From Mesorhizobium loti (GTDB lineage Bacteria > Pseudomonadota > Alphaproteobacteria > Rhizobiales > Rhizobiaceae): a stretch of DNA of 64,000 nt. Below are positions 18,221 to 27,064 of this stretch, piece after piece. Below the pieces are notes generated by a model that ran no database searches, was not told the origin of the DNA, and worked only from the letters and a program-made list of their open reading frames with translations. The stretch spans positions 186,001-250,000 of the forward strand of contig NZ_QGGH01000007.1 of the NCBI RefSeq assembly GCF_003148495.1, given 5' to 3'. Numbering within the stretch: the first letter of the stretch is position 1; the number at the start of each line of letters is the position of its first letter. Made by a program: the position numbers and the translations under genes.

Positions 18221-18410
18221 CGCTATCTCCCGAAACGAGAGATAGGGATCATTTCAGCAATCTTGAATGTTTAACTACGGATATACACAGAAATTGTTAC
18301 GCTTCACCTCCGCCACTACTCCCAGCCGCTGCCTTTGCTGCGCTCGATCGCATAGCCGCTGAAGGAACGAGTTCATGTGGCTTTGCCCCTCAAGATGAGA
18401 CTGTATCGCC

Positions 18411-18662
18411 TCATTTGCCGTCTAGTCTGCGAGAGAGCCGGACACCGGGCCCGCTGCCGTTCTGCGGAATAAACTCTATCCCGGCAGCCTCCAGCGCTTC
18501 GGCCAACGCTTCAATTGTTGTCTGTCTGGGTATCGTCTGAGAGCTCTCGATTCTAGCGATTGTGCGAACTGTCAGTCCGGAGGCACTTGCCAAATCCTCT
18601 CTTGTCCAGCCGATCAGTGCTCGAGCTGCCCTAAGTTGCGACGGAAAAATGTCCTTTTTCAT
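18411..18662 (-). CDS. XRE-family helix-turn-helix regulator
   Basis: This 83-residue protein has a Cro/CI-type helix-turn-helix across residues 8-60: LRAARALIGWTREDLA, GLTVRTIARIESSQ, and IEALAEALEAAGIEFI. The ATG at 18662 is preceded by AAGAAG; longer in-frame starts lack support. It is divergent from the gene at 18784 and upstream of pycC, so it may control either or both. The palindrome at 18682-18696 is its likely operator. Confidence 0.85.
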   Translation of the reverse strand: MKKDIFPSQLRAARALIGWTREDLASASGLTVRTIARIESSQTIPRQTTIEALAEALEAAGIEFIPQNGSGPGVRLSRRLDGK

Positions 18663-18681
18663 GACATACTTCTTGTAAAAA

Positions 18682-18696
18682 GTCACAAAAAGTGAC
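18682..18696. promoter_or_regulatory. Palindromic operator candidate
   Basis: GTCAC-AAAAA-GTGAC is a perfect inverted repeat with a 5-base spacer, 20 bases before the XRE start and in the divergent intergenic region. Such sites usually bind the neighbouring dimeric HTH protein, giving autorepression. Confidence 0.55.
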
Positions 18697-18783
18697 ATAA
18701 GCTTATGATGACTACGCGGCCGCACAGGTGCTCGTAACACCCAATGCGGCCTGACCACTGCCAAGCTATTAGGAGCTCGGATC

Positions 18784-19458
18784 ATGGCTGATTCCGACAA
18801 TAGCACGACTCCGCCGCGCATCACCCGCAGGAAGATGCTTGCCGGAACGGCAATTGCAATTGCGGGTTCGGAACGTAAAGCATTTGCCGTCACCGATTTG
18901 GAAACGGACCTATCAACCGATCCTGCGATTGCGGCGTGGCGCAAATGGCAGGCAGCACACCAGCAGACCGAACGGTTGTGCCGTCAGCAGCAGCGTCTGG
19001 AGCGCAAGCTTGCCGAAACGGTCGGATTTCCTTGCACGACTGTGCGGCTGCGCGACGGAGAGAACGTAAAGCTGTACTCACTTGCGGCACTTGCCGACGT
19101 GCTCAATGTAGCTCCAGCGGAAGCGGCGGTTCGTGGGAAGGCCGAAGCCGATTTTGCCGCTCATCAGGCGCATTGGGACGCCGCCGACAGGGAGATTGGC
19201 TACTCGGCGACGTTGCGCGCCGAACGCGAGACCGCCGATCGAGCACAGCGCCTGCTGGAATTATTGTCTAAGACCCCCGCTGCTTCCCTTGCCGGTGTAG
19301 CAGCCAAACTTGATGCGGTGCTGAGGGAAGGGCAGTCTTCGCAGGCCGATACTGAGTTTCCTTGGCCCCTGATTCGAGCAGTCGTCGATGATATTGTTCG
19401 GATTGGCGGGCAAGGTGGGCTGGGTAAGATATTCGGCCCGACGCGTCGTAAGGCATAA
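18784..19458 (+). CDS. Hypothetical protein with Tat-like N-terminus
   Basis: The 224-residue protein begins with ITRRKMLAGTAIAIAG, which resembles a twin-arginine leader, although the hydrophobic part is short. The rest is helical and charged (RQQQRLERKLAE, then an Ala-rich region), without a family I recognise. AGGAG precedes the ATG. It is transcribed away from the XRE regulator and towards the recombinase, so it may belong to the mobile element's own module. Confidence 0.6.
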   Translation: MADSDNSTTPPRITRRKMLAGTAIAIAGSERKAFAVTDLETDLSTDPAIAAWRKWQAAHQQTERLCRQQQRLERKLAETVGFPCTTVRLRDGENVKLYSLAALADVLNVAPAEAAVRGKAEADFAAHQAHWDAADREIGYSATLRAERETADRAQRLLELLSKTPAASLAGVAAKLDAVLREGQSSQADTEFPWPLIRAVVDDIVRIGGQGGLGKIFGPTRRKA

Positions 19459-19720
19459 AGGCGAAATACCGATTTGGGTTCGGAGTGTTTACGCACCTTC
19501 GTGCCGGGTAATCTAATTTCGAACTGGAAGGACCAATGCCAAGGGCGCGCAATGCCACGGGTGGGCGGTGTAGACCCGCCGATATGCACTTCTCCATGAT
19601 CGCCCACGGGAGCCAATTTAGGCCAGCAGTCTTCGGCGGTATCCGAATGGCCGCTTTCGATAGCTCACATAATGCATTGTATCGGCTAGCAATTTTGATT
19701 TGGGCAGCGACAATGGCGGA

Positions 19721-19954
19721 ATGTCAGCTAAAGTCTTTCCACTTCGCAGATCGACGGGATTCATCGGTCTCTTCGACTACGCCGCAGCTAATCGCTGTAC
19801 ACAACCTAACCGGGCGAAACGGTCCAAGAAAGATTGGCAACCGGAAATCGCCGACGATTGGCCCGATCATATTCCCGTTTCGGAGCGAGAGTTGGACCTG
19901 TTCGAGGTTCACTGCTCCGATCTGCTTGATGAGATGTTCGGGGCCAGAAACTGA
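19721..19954 (+). CDS. Small hypothetical protein before the recombinase
   Basis: The 77-residue acidic protein starts at an ATG (19721) and ends 21 nt before the recombinase start, so the two are probably co-expressed. Its C-terminal half (PVSERELDLFEVHCSDLLDEMF) looks like a folded helical segment. It could be a recombination directionality factor or an adaptor, but nothing in the sequence shows it. Confidence 0.5.
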   Translation: MSAKVFPLRRSTGFIGLFDYAAANRCTQPNRAKRSKKDWQPEIADDWPDHIPVSERELDLFEVHCSDLLDEMFGARN

Positions 19955-19975
19955 CCGAAGGAGACGAGGCCGCTG

Positions 19976-21643
19976 ATGAAGGCCAATGAGAGCTCCGCCA
20001 TGGCGATCTCCAGGCGCGCCGCACTTTATCTCCGCGTCTCGACAGGCCGGCAGGCCGAGCACGATCTTTCCATCCCTGACCAGCGTCGCCAGCTACAGGC
20101 GTATTGTCAGACCAAGGGGATTGCTGTGGCGACGGAGTTTGTTGAGCCAGGTGCGTCGGCGACCGACGACAGGCGGCCCGAATTCCAGAGAATGATGGAC
20201 GCTGCATCGCAACGGCCTGCGCCATTCGACTTAATCATTGTGCATTCGTTTTCACGGTTCTTCCGGGACCAGTTCCAGCTTGAATTCTACGTCCGTCGGT
20301 TGGCGAAGAACTGTGTTCGGCTGACGTCGATCACGCAGGATCTTGGTGACGACCCCATGAGCACCATGATGCGCCAAATCATGGCGCTGTTCGATGAATA
20401 TCAGTCCAAGGAGAATGCCAAGCATACGCTTCGGGCTATGCGCGAAAACGCCCGGCAGGGCTACTGGAATGGTTCCCGGCCGCCCTACGGCTATCGGATA
20501 GTGACCGCCGAGCAGCGTGGCACTCGGGCTAAAAAGAAAATCGAACCGGATCCTCTGACCGTTGACCATGTCCGCTTGATGTTCCGTTTGGCTCATGCTG
20601 GCGATAGTGATCATGGCCCGATGGGAGTGCGTCAGATTGCTAACTACTTAAACAATCGAGGGATTCGGACACAAACCGGAGGACGGTGGGGTCTCGGGGG
20701 AGTGCATCAGGTTCTCACGCGTACAACCTACATCGGGCGACATCGTTTCAATGTCGGCGGCAAGCGGAAGAAGGCGCCGGAAGATATCATCGACGTTGCC
20801 GTGCAACCGATCATCGAGGAAAACGAATTCACTGCGGTCCAGGATCTCCTCAAGTCGCGAAGCCCGCAATTGCGAGCGCCTCGATTTGTGAACAGCCCCA
20901 TGCTGTTGGGTGGAGTTGTGTTCTGCGAGGACTGTGGAGGTGCGATGACCTTGCGCACCTCGGGAAAGGGCAAACAGTATCGATATTACACCTGTTGCAC
21001 GACCGCTCGGCAGGGGCATAGCGGCTGCAAGGGCCGAACAATGCCGATGGAGAAACTCAACGATTTGGTCGCGGAATACGTGGATCTGCGGCTCTTGAAC
21101 CCAGCTAGGCTTGAGGAATTGCTGTCTGGGTTGTTGCGTCGGAGGGTGGAGCAAGGCGATCGCGAGAAGGATCGGGTGGGTGATCTACGACGACAGGCCG
21201 CTGAAGCTGAAGGACGGCTCACACGAATCTACGAAGCGATCGAGAACGGCCTGGCTGATTTAGCCGATAGCAATCTCAAGGGACGAATCGCCGAATTGAA
21301 AAGAATTCGGGACGCAGCCAATGCCGATGCTGAGCGCGCGGAGCATCGAGACAGCCAAGCGATCGAAATTACCCAAGAGGCTGTTGCGCGGTTCGCAGAA
21401 GAGGTCAGGCAGCGACTGCGGGTTCAGAACGGAAGCTTTAGGCGTCACCACCTGCAAACGCTGGTGCAGCGGGTTGAGGTTGGAGCCAACCGGATTCTTA
21501 TCAAGGGATCAAAGACTAAACTCCTGCAGACGCTTGTCGCGTCTAGAGGAAACCCCGGAGTGCATACGGCGGGGCACGACGTTCGCAGTTTTGTACTGAA
21601 ATGGCTCCCCGGGCCGGATTCGAACCAGCGACCAACCGGTTAA
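19976..21643 (+). CDS. Large serine recombinase (integrase) ending inside tRNA-Asn
   Basis: The 555-residue protein has an N-terminal resolvase domain (YLRVSTGRQ, catalytic Ser22; HSFSRFFRD; KENAKHTLRAMRENARQG). A Recombinase domain (GPMGVRQIANYLNNRGI) and a zinc-ribbon (CEDCGG...CKGR) follow, then a coiled coil at about 380-470. These enzymes integrate and excise genomic elements at specific att sites. AAGGAG precedes the ATG at 19976; an ATG at 20000 is an alternative. The last 14 codons are read from the complement of tRNA-Asn, the well-known WLPGPDSNQRPTG type tail, so the element apparently joins the chromosome within that gene. Confidence 0.92.
   Translation: MKANESSAMAISRRAALYLRVSTGRQAEHDLSIPDQRRQLQAYCQTKGIAVATEFVEPGASATDDRRPEFQRMMDAASQRPAPFDLIIVHSFSRFFRDQFQLEFYVRRLAKNCVRLTSITQDLGDDPMSTMMRQIMALFDEYQSKENAKHTLRAMRENARQGYWNGSRPPYGYRIVTAEQRGTRAKKKIEPDPLTVDHVRLMFRLAHAGDSDHGPMGVRQIANYLNNRGIRTQTGGRWGLGGVHQVLTRTTYIGRHRFNVGGKRKKAPEDIIDVAVQPIIEENEFTAVQDLLKSRSPQLRAPRFVNSPMLLGGVVFCEDCGGAMTLRTSGKGKQYRYYTCCTTARQGHSGCKGRTMPMEKLNDLVAEYVDLRLLNPARLEELLSGLLRRRVEQGDREKDRVGDLRRQAAEAEGRLTRIYEAIENGLADLADSNLKGRIAELKRIRDAANADAERAEHRDSQAIEITQEAVARFAEEVRQRLRVQNGSFRRHHLQTLVQRVEVGANRILIKGSKTKLLQTLVASRGNPGVHTAGHDVRSFVLKWLPGPDSNQRPTG
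21602..21643. other. Candidate attachment site at the 3' end of tRNA-Asn
   Basis: The recombinase frame crosses into the 3' half of tRNA-Asn and stops there. Integration at a tRNA 3' end keeps the gene functional, and here the cloverleaf is intact. The other junction must lie to the left of the window; I saw no second copy of the tRNA 3' segment within it. Confidence 0.4.
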
Positions 21644-21676
21644 CAGCCGGTTGCTCTACCACTGAGCTACCGGGGA
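21602..21676 (-). tRNA. tRNA-Asn(GTT)
   Basis: The 75-nt gene has a perfect 7-bp acceptor stem (TCCCCGG with CCGGGGA), D-arm GCTCAGTGGTAGAGC, anticodon GTT in CTGTTAACC, T-arm GGTTCGAATCC and an encoded CCA. It is the boundary between the accessory region on its 3' side and the conserved backbone. Confidence 0.95.
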
Positions 21677-21900
21677 ACGGAGGCTCTTATGTGAGTGGCG
21701 CAGCCTATAGCTGCCCTTTTCGGCTTTGCAAAGAAGCATTTCGCATTTTTCCGAGGCTTTTTCGCGCAGGGGTTTCTCGCAATCGTCGACAGATGCCCTC
21801 ATATTAGCCGTCTTGGCAGGGGTAGGGAACCGAAAGCGCGGCTGCGGCCTTAGTTTAACGGTGCTCCTGAATGATCAAAACGGATTAACCTTTCGAGACG

Positions 21901-22158
21901 ATGACAGCACAAGACAACCAGATGCCGGCGCGAAAAATCTCGGTTTTCGGGCGTGAGTTCAAGATGCCGCGCTCGCGCGGGCTCAGAATCACCATCGGTA
22001 TCCTGCTGACCATCGGCGGCATCCTCGGTTTCCTGCCGATCCTCGGCTTCTGGATGGTTCCGCTCGGATTGCTGGTGCTGTCCTATGAATTCGCCATGGT
22101 TCGGCGTCACCGCCGCCGCTTTGTCGTCTGGTGGGAACGGCGCCGCCGGCCGGATTGA
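21901..22158 (+). CDS. Small inner-membrane protein
   Basis: The 85-residue protein has a basic N-terminus and two hydrophobic segments (ITIGILLTIGGILGFLPI and WMVPLGLLVLSYEFAMV), then an Arg-rich C-terminus. It looks like a short two-pass membrane protein common in rhizobia; I know no function. The ATG at 21901 has a weak ribosome site, and ATG 21922 is possible. Confidence 0.65.
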   Translation: MTAQDNQMPARKISVFGREFKMPRSRGLRITIGILLTIGGILGFLPILGFWMVPLGLLVLSYEFAMVRRHRRRFVVWWERRRRPD

Positions 22159-22184
22159 CGGCCGATATCGCAAGATCACGCGCC

Positions 22185-22391
22185 TTAGCGTCCAGCGTGC
22201 TCTTCCAGTGCCTCACAGATCTGTTTGAGAATTGCCGCGGCTGAGGCAAGCCTTGCCCTGTCGTGCGGCGACAGGCTGCCCGTACCTTCGATGGACAGGC
22301 GATCGATGGCGTAGTGCAAAAGCTCTCCGCACTGCGGCAGAGACAGGCTGGCCGGCGCGTTCTTGTCTTTTGCCACCGTTGCCTGATGCAT
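22185..22391 (-). CDS. Small hypothetical protein
   Basis: This is a 68-residue, mostly helical protein. The ATG at 22391 was chosen because AGGAGG lies seven bases before it; the frame opens at 22415. It has no recognised domain and is convergent with the small membrane protein gene. Confidence 0.6.
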   Translation of the reverse strand: MHQATVAKDKNAPASLSLPQCGELLHYAIDRLSIEGTGSLSPHDRARLASAAAILKQICEALEEHAGR

Positions 22392-22617
22392 GGCTTTGCC
22401 TCCTGGCGTGCTCAACGCATGGGCCGTGGATGCGTTTCTTCCGACGACAAGCCATGCTTAACAATCCGCTAATATGCCGTTGTGTTGCCTGGGTAATGAG
22501 GATTTGACGGATGCTCCCCGCGCTGGTGCAGAGGAAACCGTTCGGAATGCACGGTCGCCGCTTGACGGCATTTTCGCCGCAACCTATTGGAACCGGGTGG
22601 AACGCCGGGAGCAACGA

Positions 22618-22691
22618 GGCCTCGTGGCGGAGTGGTTACGCAGAGGACTGCAAATCCTTGCACCCCGGTTCGATTCCGGGCGAGGCCTCCA
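22618..22691 (+). tRNA. tRNA-Cys(GCA)
   Basis: The 74-nt gene has acceptor stem GGCCTCG with CGAGGCC, anticodon GCA in ACTGCAAAT, T-arm GGTTCGATTCC and an encoded CCA. Confidence 0.95.
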
Positions 22692-22781
22692 ATGCCCGGG
22701 CCCCCGCGCAGCAGCGCAGGGGCCTGAAGTTCCTGACACAATGAACCGCGGTTCTGTCGCGGCAAGCGGATTGGTTGGGAC

Positions 22782-23450
22782 ATGAGCGCTGATTTCTCCG
22801 AGCTTCGCGTCAAGATGGTCGACGGCCAGGTTCGCACCACCGATGTGACCAGCGCGCCGCTGCTCGACGCCATGCTTGTCGTGCCAAGAGAGGTCTTTGT
22901 CGGCGCCGCCCAGCGCGATCTCGCCTATATCGACGAGGACATCCGCATTGCCGCCGACGCCGACGGCGCGCGCTACCTGATGGAAGCCTCGCCGCTCGCC
23001 AAGCTGATCCAGCTGGCTGAGATCAACCCGACCGATTCGGCGCTCGATGTCGGGTGCGGCACGGGCTACGCATCGGCCATCCTGTCGCGGCTGGCCGGAT
23101 CCGTAGTGGCGCTCGAAAGCGATTCGGCGCTGGCCGAAACCGCTAGATCGACGCTTTCGTCACTTGGCTGCGGCAATGTGACCGTAGTTCAGGGGGCGTT
23201 GCCGCAAGGGTATGCAGCCAACGCGCCATATGACGTCATCTTCATCGGCGGCAGTGTCGCGGAAGTGCCGGCCCCGCTGCTCGACCAGCTTGCCGAAGGC
23301 GGCCGACTCGTCGCCGTCGAAGGACAGGGCAATTCCGGCGTGGCCCGACTTTTTTTCAAAGCCGGGGGGGTTGTAACCGGAAGACGCGCGTTTAATGCGG
23401 CAATTAAGCCACTACCGGGGTTCGAACGTATTCGCGCCTTCGAATTCTGA
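22782..23450 (+). CDS. PCMT-family methyltransferase upstream of tolC
   Basis: The 222-residue protein belongs to the protein-L-isoaspartate O-methyltransferase family: REVFVG, LDVGCGTGYASAIL (SAM-binding motif I), VVALESDS, and DVIFIGGS. The substrate may differ from isoaspartate, because the true pcm lies at 51581 beside surE. It sits next to tolC, a linkage I have seen in other rhizobia. Confidence 0.82.
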   Translation: MSADFSELRVKMVDGQVRTTDVTSAPLLDAMLVVPREVFVGAAQRDLAYIDEDIRIAADADGARYLMEASPLAKLIQLAEINPTDSALDVGCGTGYASAILSRLAGSVVALESDSALAETARSTLSSLGCGNVTVVQGALPQGYAANAPYDVIFIGGSVAEVPAPLLDQLAEGGRLVAVEGQGNSGVARLFFKAGGVVTGRRAFNAAIKPLPGFERIRAFEF

Positions 23451-23631
23451 ATGATTTTGCCTTGCAGGAGAGACGTTGTCATGGTCGCTTGCATTTGAAC
23501 GATCATTGCTGATCCCAGACTGGGGGCACTTTGGGGCTGAGCAGCAGGGAACATGAAACACGCCGCTACAGCTGCTCAAAGGAGAAGCTGGGGCGGCGCG
23601 GTTCCCATGGAAAACGAATGAGGGTTTAACC

Positions 23632-25023
23632 GTGCCGTCTGTACGAAAGTCACTTTTCACCGCCGTCCTCGTTTCGGCGACCATGCTATCCCCATTGGCC
23701 GCTTCGGCCGAAACCATCTCCGGCGCGCTTGCAAAGGCCTATCAGTACAATTCTTCGCTGAATTCGGCCCGCGCCGGCGTCCGTGTCACCGATGAGGGTG
23801 TCGCCATCGCCAAGTCGGGCTGGCGCCCGACTGTCACCGGCTCGGCGAATATCGACTATTCGAGCAGCCATCTCAACGGCACCAACTCAAGCGTACGGCT
23901 GACCACCGGCAATTTTGGCGTCCAGATCAATCAGACGCTGTTCGACGGCTTTCAGACCAGGAACAATGTCGCTGCCGCCGAAGCGCAGGTCCGTGCGTCG
24001 GTCGAAAGCCTGCGCAATACTGAAGAGGGCATCCTGTTCACTGCTGCCCAAGCGTATATGAACGTCATTCGCGACCGGCAGGTCGCCGTGTTGACCGAGC
24101 AGAACCTGCAATTCCTGACCGAAACGGCGCGCGCGGCGCGGTCGCGCTTCGAGGTTGGCGAAGGCACACGCACCGACGTCGCGCAGGCCGACGCTTCGCG
24201 GGCCGCCGCAGTGGCATCGCTGAGTGCTGCCCGGGCGCAGGCGCTGGCAAGTGCGGCAAGCTATCGCCAGATCGTCGGCGACGAACCGGGCAAGCTCAAG
24301 GGTGCTTCGCCGGTTGCAAAATTGTTGCCGTCGAGCCTCGCCGCCGCCGTCGGGGTGGCCGCGAACGAGCACCCGGCCATCCTTGCCACCCAACACCTGG
24401 TCGACGCCGCCGCGTTTTCTGTGAAATCGGCTGAAGGTGCGCTGCTGCCGCAGCTGTCGGCTTCCGCCGGCGTTTCGAGCGCCTATCGCAACACCTCGCC
24501 TTTGCCGGGCGTCAGTTCGCAGGACGGCACCACCAATTCGGCCAGTGTCGGGGCAACGCTGACCATCCCGATCTATTCTGGTGGCCGCACCTCGGCGATC
24601 GTGCGCCAGGACAAGGAATCGCTCAGCCAGGCTCGCATCGAGGTCGACGTCAGCCGCGACCAGGTCCGCCAGGCCGTTACCGCCGCCTGGACCGAGTACA
24701 CCGCCGCGCAGCAGCAGCTGACGGCCAACAGGCAAGTGATCGAGGCCGCGAAGCTGGCGCTGAACGGTGTCATCGAAGAACGCAATGTCGGCCAGCGCAC
24801 CACGCTCGACGTCCTCAACGCGCAGGCGACGGTCATCACCGCCCAGATCAACCAGGCCGGCTATGAGCATGATGTGGTGGTGGCGAGCTACGCCATCCTG
24901 CAGGCGACAGGCCGTCTGTCCGTCGACCGGCTTGGCTTGCAGGTGACGAAATACAAGCCTGAAGAGCACTACAACGCGGTCAAGGACAAGTGGTACGGCC
25001 TGCGCACGCCGGACGGCCGCTGA
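23632..25023 (+). CDS. tolC: TolC-family outer membrane channel
   Basis: The 463-residue protein starts with GTG at 23632. It has a signal peptide (about 1-26, ending ASAE) and two repeated TolC/OEP domains, with the typical long helices (NTEEGILFTAAQAYMNVIRD and ending LQATGRLSVDRLGL). TolC trimers form the outer membrane exit duct for type I secretion and RND efflux. No inner membrane partner is adjacent. Confidence 0.93.
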   Translation: MPSVRKSLFTAVLVSATMLSPLAASAETISGALAKAYQYNSSLNSARAGVRVTDEGVAIAKSGWRPTVTGSANIDYSSSHLNGTNSSVRLTTGNFGVQINQTLFDGFQTRNNVAAAEAQVRASVESLRNTEEGILFTAAQAYMNVIRDRQVAVLTEQNLQFLTETARAARSRFEVGEGTRTDVAQADASRAAAVASLSAARAQALASAASYRQIVGDEPGKLKGASPVAKLLPSSLAAAVGVAANEHPAILATQHLVDAAAFSVKSAEGALLPQLSASAGVSSAYRNTSPLPGVSSQDGTTNSASVGATLTIPIYSGGRTSAIVRQDKESLSQARIEVDVSRDQVRQAVTAAWTEYTAAQQQLTANRQVIEAAKLALNGVIEERNVGQRTTLDVLNAQATVITAQINQAGYEHDVVVASYAILQATGRLSVDRLGLQVTKYKPEEHYNAVKDKWYGLRTPDGR

Positions 25024-25239
25024 GGGCGTTCGGCCCGGGCTTTGCCGTCTCCCTGTTTGAGCGGGCTCTTTTGGCTCCGCTGCTCTTGGGTTCGGGATCG
25101 CGCTAATCTGTTGAAATCCCACAAGTCCCCAGATTGGGGATTCTCGTGCGGCGCTCTGTCGGTTACGCTGTCGCCATGATTCGATCCGGCTTTGCCGGAA
25201 CGGAAACCCACAGGGGTCACAAAGGCGGCGGATGTGACG

Positions 25240-26064
25240 ATGGCAACGGCAAGCAGCGCACAGCGCGAACCTTCCATGGAAGAGATACTGGCTTCCATCA
25301 GGCGGATCATTGAGGACAGCGACGGCGGCCGCAAGCAGCCGGGCGATGCCGATGAACTGCTCCAAGATCTGGAGCCGGCGTCGAGCGCCGCCGCAGCCCC
25401 CGACGTCGAAGCATTTCGTGCCGACCTGCATGCTGCTCCCGAGGTCAGGAAGCCGGTCACGCTGGCGGAGGTCCAGGCACAATTGCCGGCGGCCGAGCCG
25501 GTGATCGCGCGCATGGAAACGCCGGTGCGCCCCGATCCCGCCCCGGCAAAGCCAACGATGACACTTGCCGAGGTCAGCGCCCGCGTTGCCGCCGAGCCGG
25601 CTGCGGTCGATGCACCAGCACCGCGTCCTGTCCCTGCTACCGAGGCCCCCGTCGCCGATTGGCGGCGCGAGATCGCCGCGGTTGGTGAGCAGCCGAGGGC
25701 GGTGTCGGACACGGGCGAGGTCCGCAAGACGGTTGCCCAGCCACCGGTGGACAATCTCAGGGACGAGTCGGCCACGGAACCGGTCGTCGAGCCGTCTCGT
25801 CCGGATGCAAGCGTGGTGCGGCCGGCGGCGGCCAGCGATGCGCCGCGTCCGGCGATCGTTTCCGAGCACACCGGCCGGCAGGTCGCAGCGGCCTTTGGTG
25901 AGCTTTCCGATGCGTTTGCCAGCCGCAGCAAGAAGACGTTCGACGAGATGGCCGAAGAGATGCTGCGGCCGATGCTGCAGGATTGGCTGGACAACAATCT
26001 GCCGACACTGGTCGAAAGGCTGGTGCGCGAGGAGATCGAGCGCGTGGCGCGCGGGGCACAGTAG
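25240..26064 (+). CDS. popZ: PopZ-like polar organising protein (DUF2497)
   Basis: The 274-residue protein has the PopZ architecture: a short conserved N-terminal helix (SMEEILASIRRIIEDSD), a long disordered Pro/Ala/acidic middle, and a conserved C-terminal oligomerisation region (FDEMAEEMLRPMLQDWLDNNLPTLVERLVREEIERVA). PopZ forms a polar network that anchors the chromosome origin and cell-cycle regulators. The ATG at 25240 places the conserved helix near the start; the frame is open from 25192. Confidence 0.9.
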   Translation: MATASSAQREPSMEEILASIRRIIEDSDGGRKQPGDADELLQDLEPASSAAAAPDVEAFRADLHAAPEVRKPVTLAEVQAQLPAAEPVIARMETPVRPDPAPAKPTMTLAEVSARVAAEPAAVDAPAPRPVPATEAPVADWRREIAAVGEQPRAVSDTGEVRKTVAQPPVDNLRDESATEPVVEPSRPDASVVRPAAASDAPRPAIVSEHTGRQVAAAFGELSDAFASRSKKTFDEMAEEMLRPMLQDWLDNNLPTLVERLVREEIERVARGAQ

Positions 26065-26085
26065 TCCCCATACCGATTGCCCAGG

Positions 26086-26118
26086 AGAAACGGCGCCTTC
26101 GTGGCGCCGTTTCTCTTT
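26086..26118. terminator. Rho-independent terminator between convergent popZ and VOC genes
   Basis: A 12-bp perfect stem (AGAAACGGCGCC with GGCGCCGTTTCT) and a TTCGT loop lie 22 bases after popZ, followed by CTTT. The symmetrical stem probably serves both strands. Confidence 0.8.
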
Positions 26119-26125
26119 GGTGAGG

Positions 26126-26757
26126 TCAGTTCGCGCTGGTGGCGAAGCAGATGAGGTTCCGTCGGGATCCCTAACGATGAACGTGCGGGCGCCCCACGGC
26201 TCGGTTCGCAATGTCTGGTGGAAAGGGGCCATCGCTGCCTGATACTCCAGAAACAGCGCCTTGATGTTGTCGACGGCAATCGTCGCCGCCAGCAGATCGT
26301 CGCCGTGGCTGTTGGTGAAAGGCGGCTTGTCAACATGGCGCAGGTTGAGCCGCGCACCGTCCCGGAACACCTGTGCGTAGAAGGGCGGTTCGCCATAGGT
26401 GAAGCGTGTCTTGAAGCCGAGTATTCGCCGGTAGAAATCACAGGCTGCTTCGATATCGGAGACAAAGAGCTGCGGCTCGGCGAAGGCGAGGTGCGGTTTT
26501 GCGACATCTGTTGCTATGCGGTCAGTCACGGTTTGAGGGCCTTTCTTCAGCGCCTGCCAGCTATCGAAGCCTGACTTCCTGGCAACCAGTTCCTGGGCAT
26601 CGGCAAGCTTGAAACCGTGATCGAGGATCTGACTATCGGTCAAATTGCGGAAACGCGGCAAAATCCATCCAATCACAGCGGCGACGGGATAGTACCGTTC
26701 GCGGTGCCATTTGAGATAGAGCTTGGCCTGTTTCTTGTGGTGTTCGAGCGTTGGCAT
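26126..26757 (-). pseudogene. Two-domain VOC (glyoxalase-like) gene with a frameshift at its 3' end
   Basis: From the ATG at 26757 the protein has an N-terminal module (HHKKQAKLYLKWHRERYY...KSGFDSWQAL) and a VOC domain (AEPQLFVSDIEAACDFYRRILGF). VOC proteins are metal-dependent lyases, dioxygenases or antibiotic-binding proteins. After FIVRDPDG the expected end N-L-I-C-F-A-T-S-A-N plus stop lies in another frame (stop 26126-26128), consistent with loss of one G near 26160-26166. Without it, translation runs on antisense to popZ and tolC to 23887. Only the last 10 residues are affected, so this could be a sequencing error. Confidence 0.75.
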
Positions 26758-27064
26758 GGGCGCATTGCGGGTTGAGGTGGCGTAGGCGGGCAATGCCCCT
26801 CCGGCCGGAAGCCGATGCGCCCTACAGCAGCGTTGGTACGGTATTGGGATGACGCTTGGCGGTCAAGGCGGTCAAGCTCCCCTTTTCCCAGGCAACAAGT
26901 GGCTGCTTTCTTTGAAGGACGATCGCAAGTGGTCTTCCTTGATCGGATCATGGCCATGCCTATTTGACGTCTAGGGTCCAAGACAGCCGCGGCGGTTGAC
27001 TTGGCCAAAACCTTCCGATTTACACCGGACCAGCAAAACTCCCGACAGCGCGGACCATTTTCCC

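Noticed and set aside
21601..21643. C-terminal tail of the recombinase as a functional motif
   Set aside because: The LPGPDSNQRPTG-type tail is the complement of tRNA-Asn and is better read as a product of integration.
23887..26793. 968-codon minus-strand frame as one protein
   Set aside because: Only its first 210 codons are a VOC protein. The rest is antisense to popZ and tolC, kept open by GC-rich codon bias.
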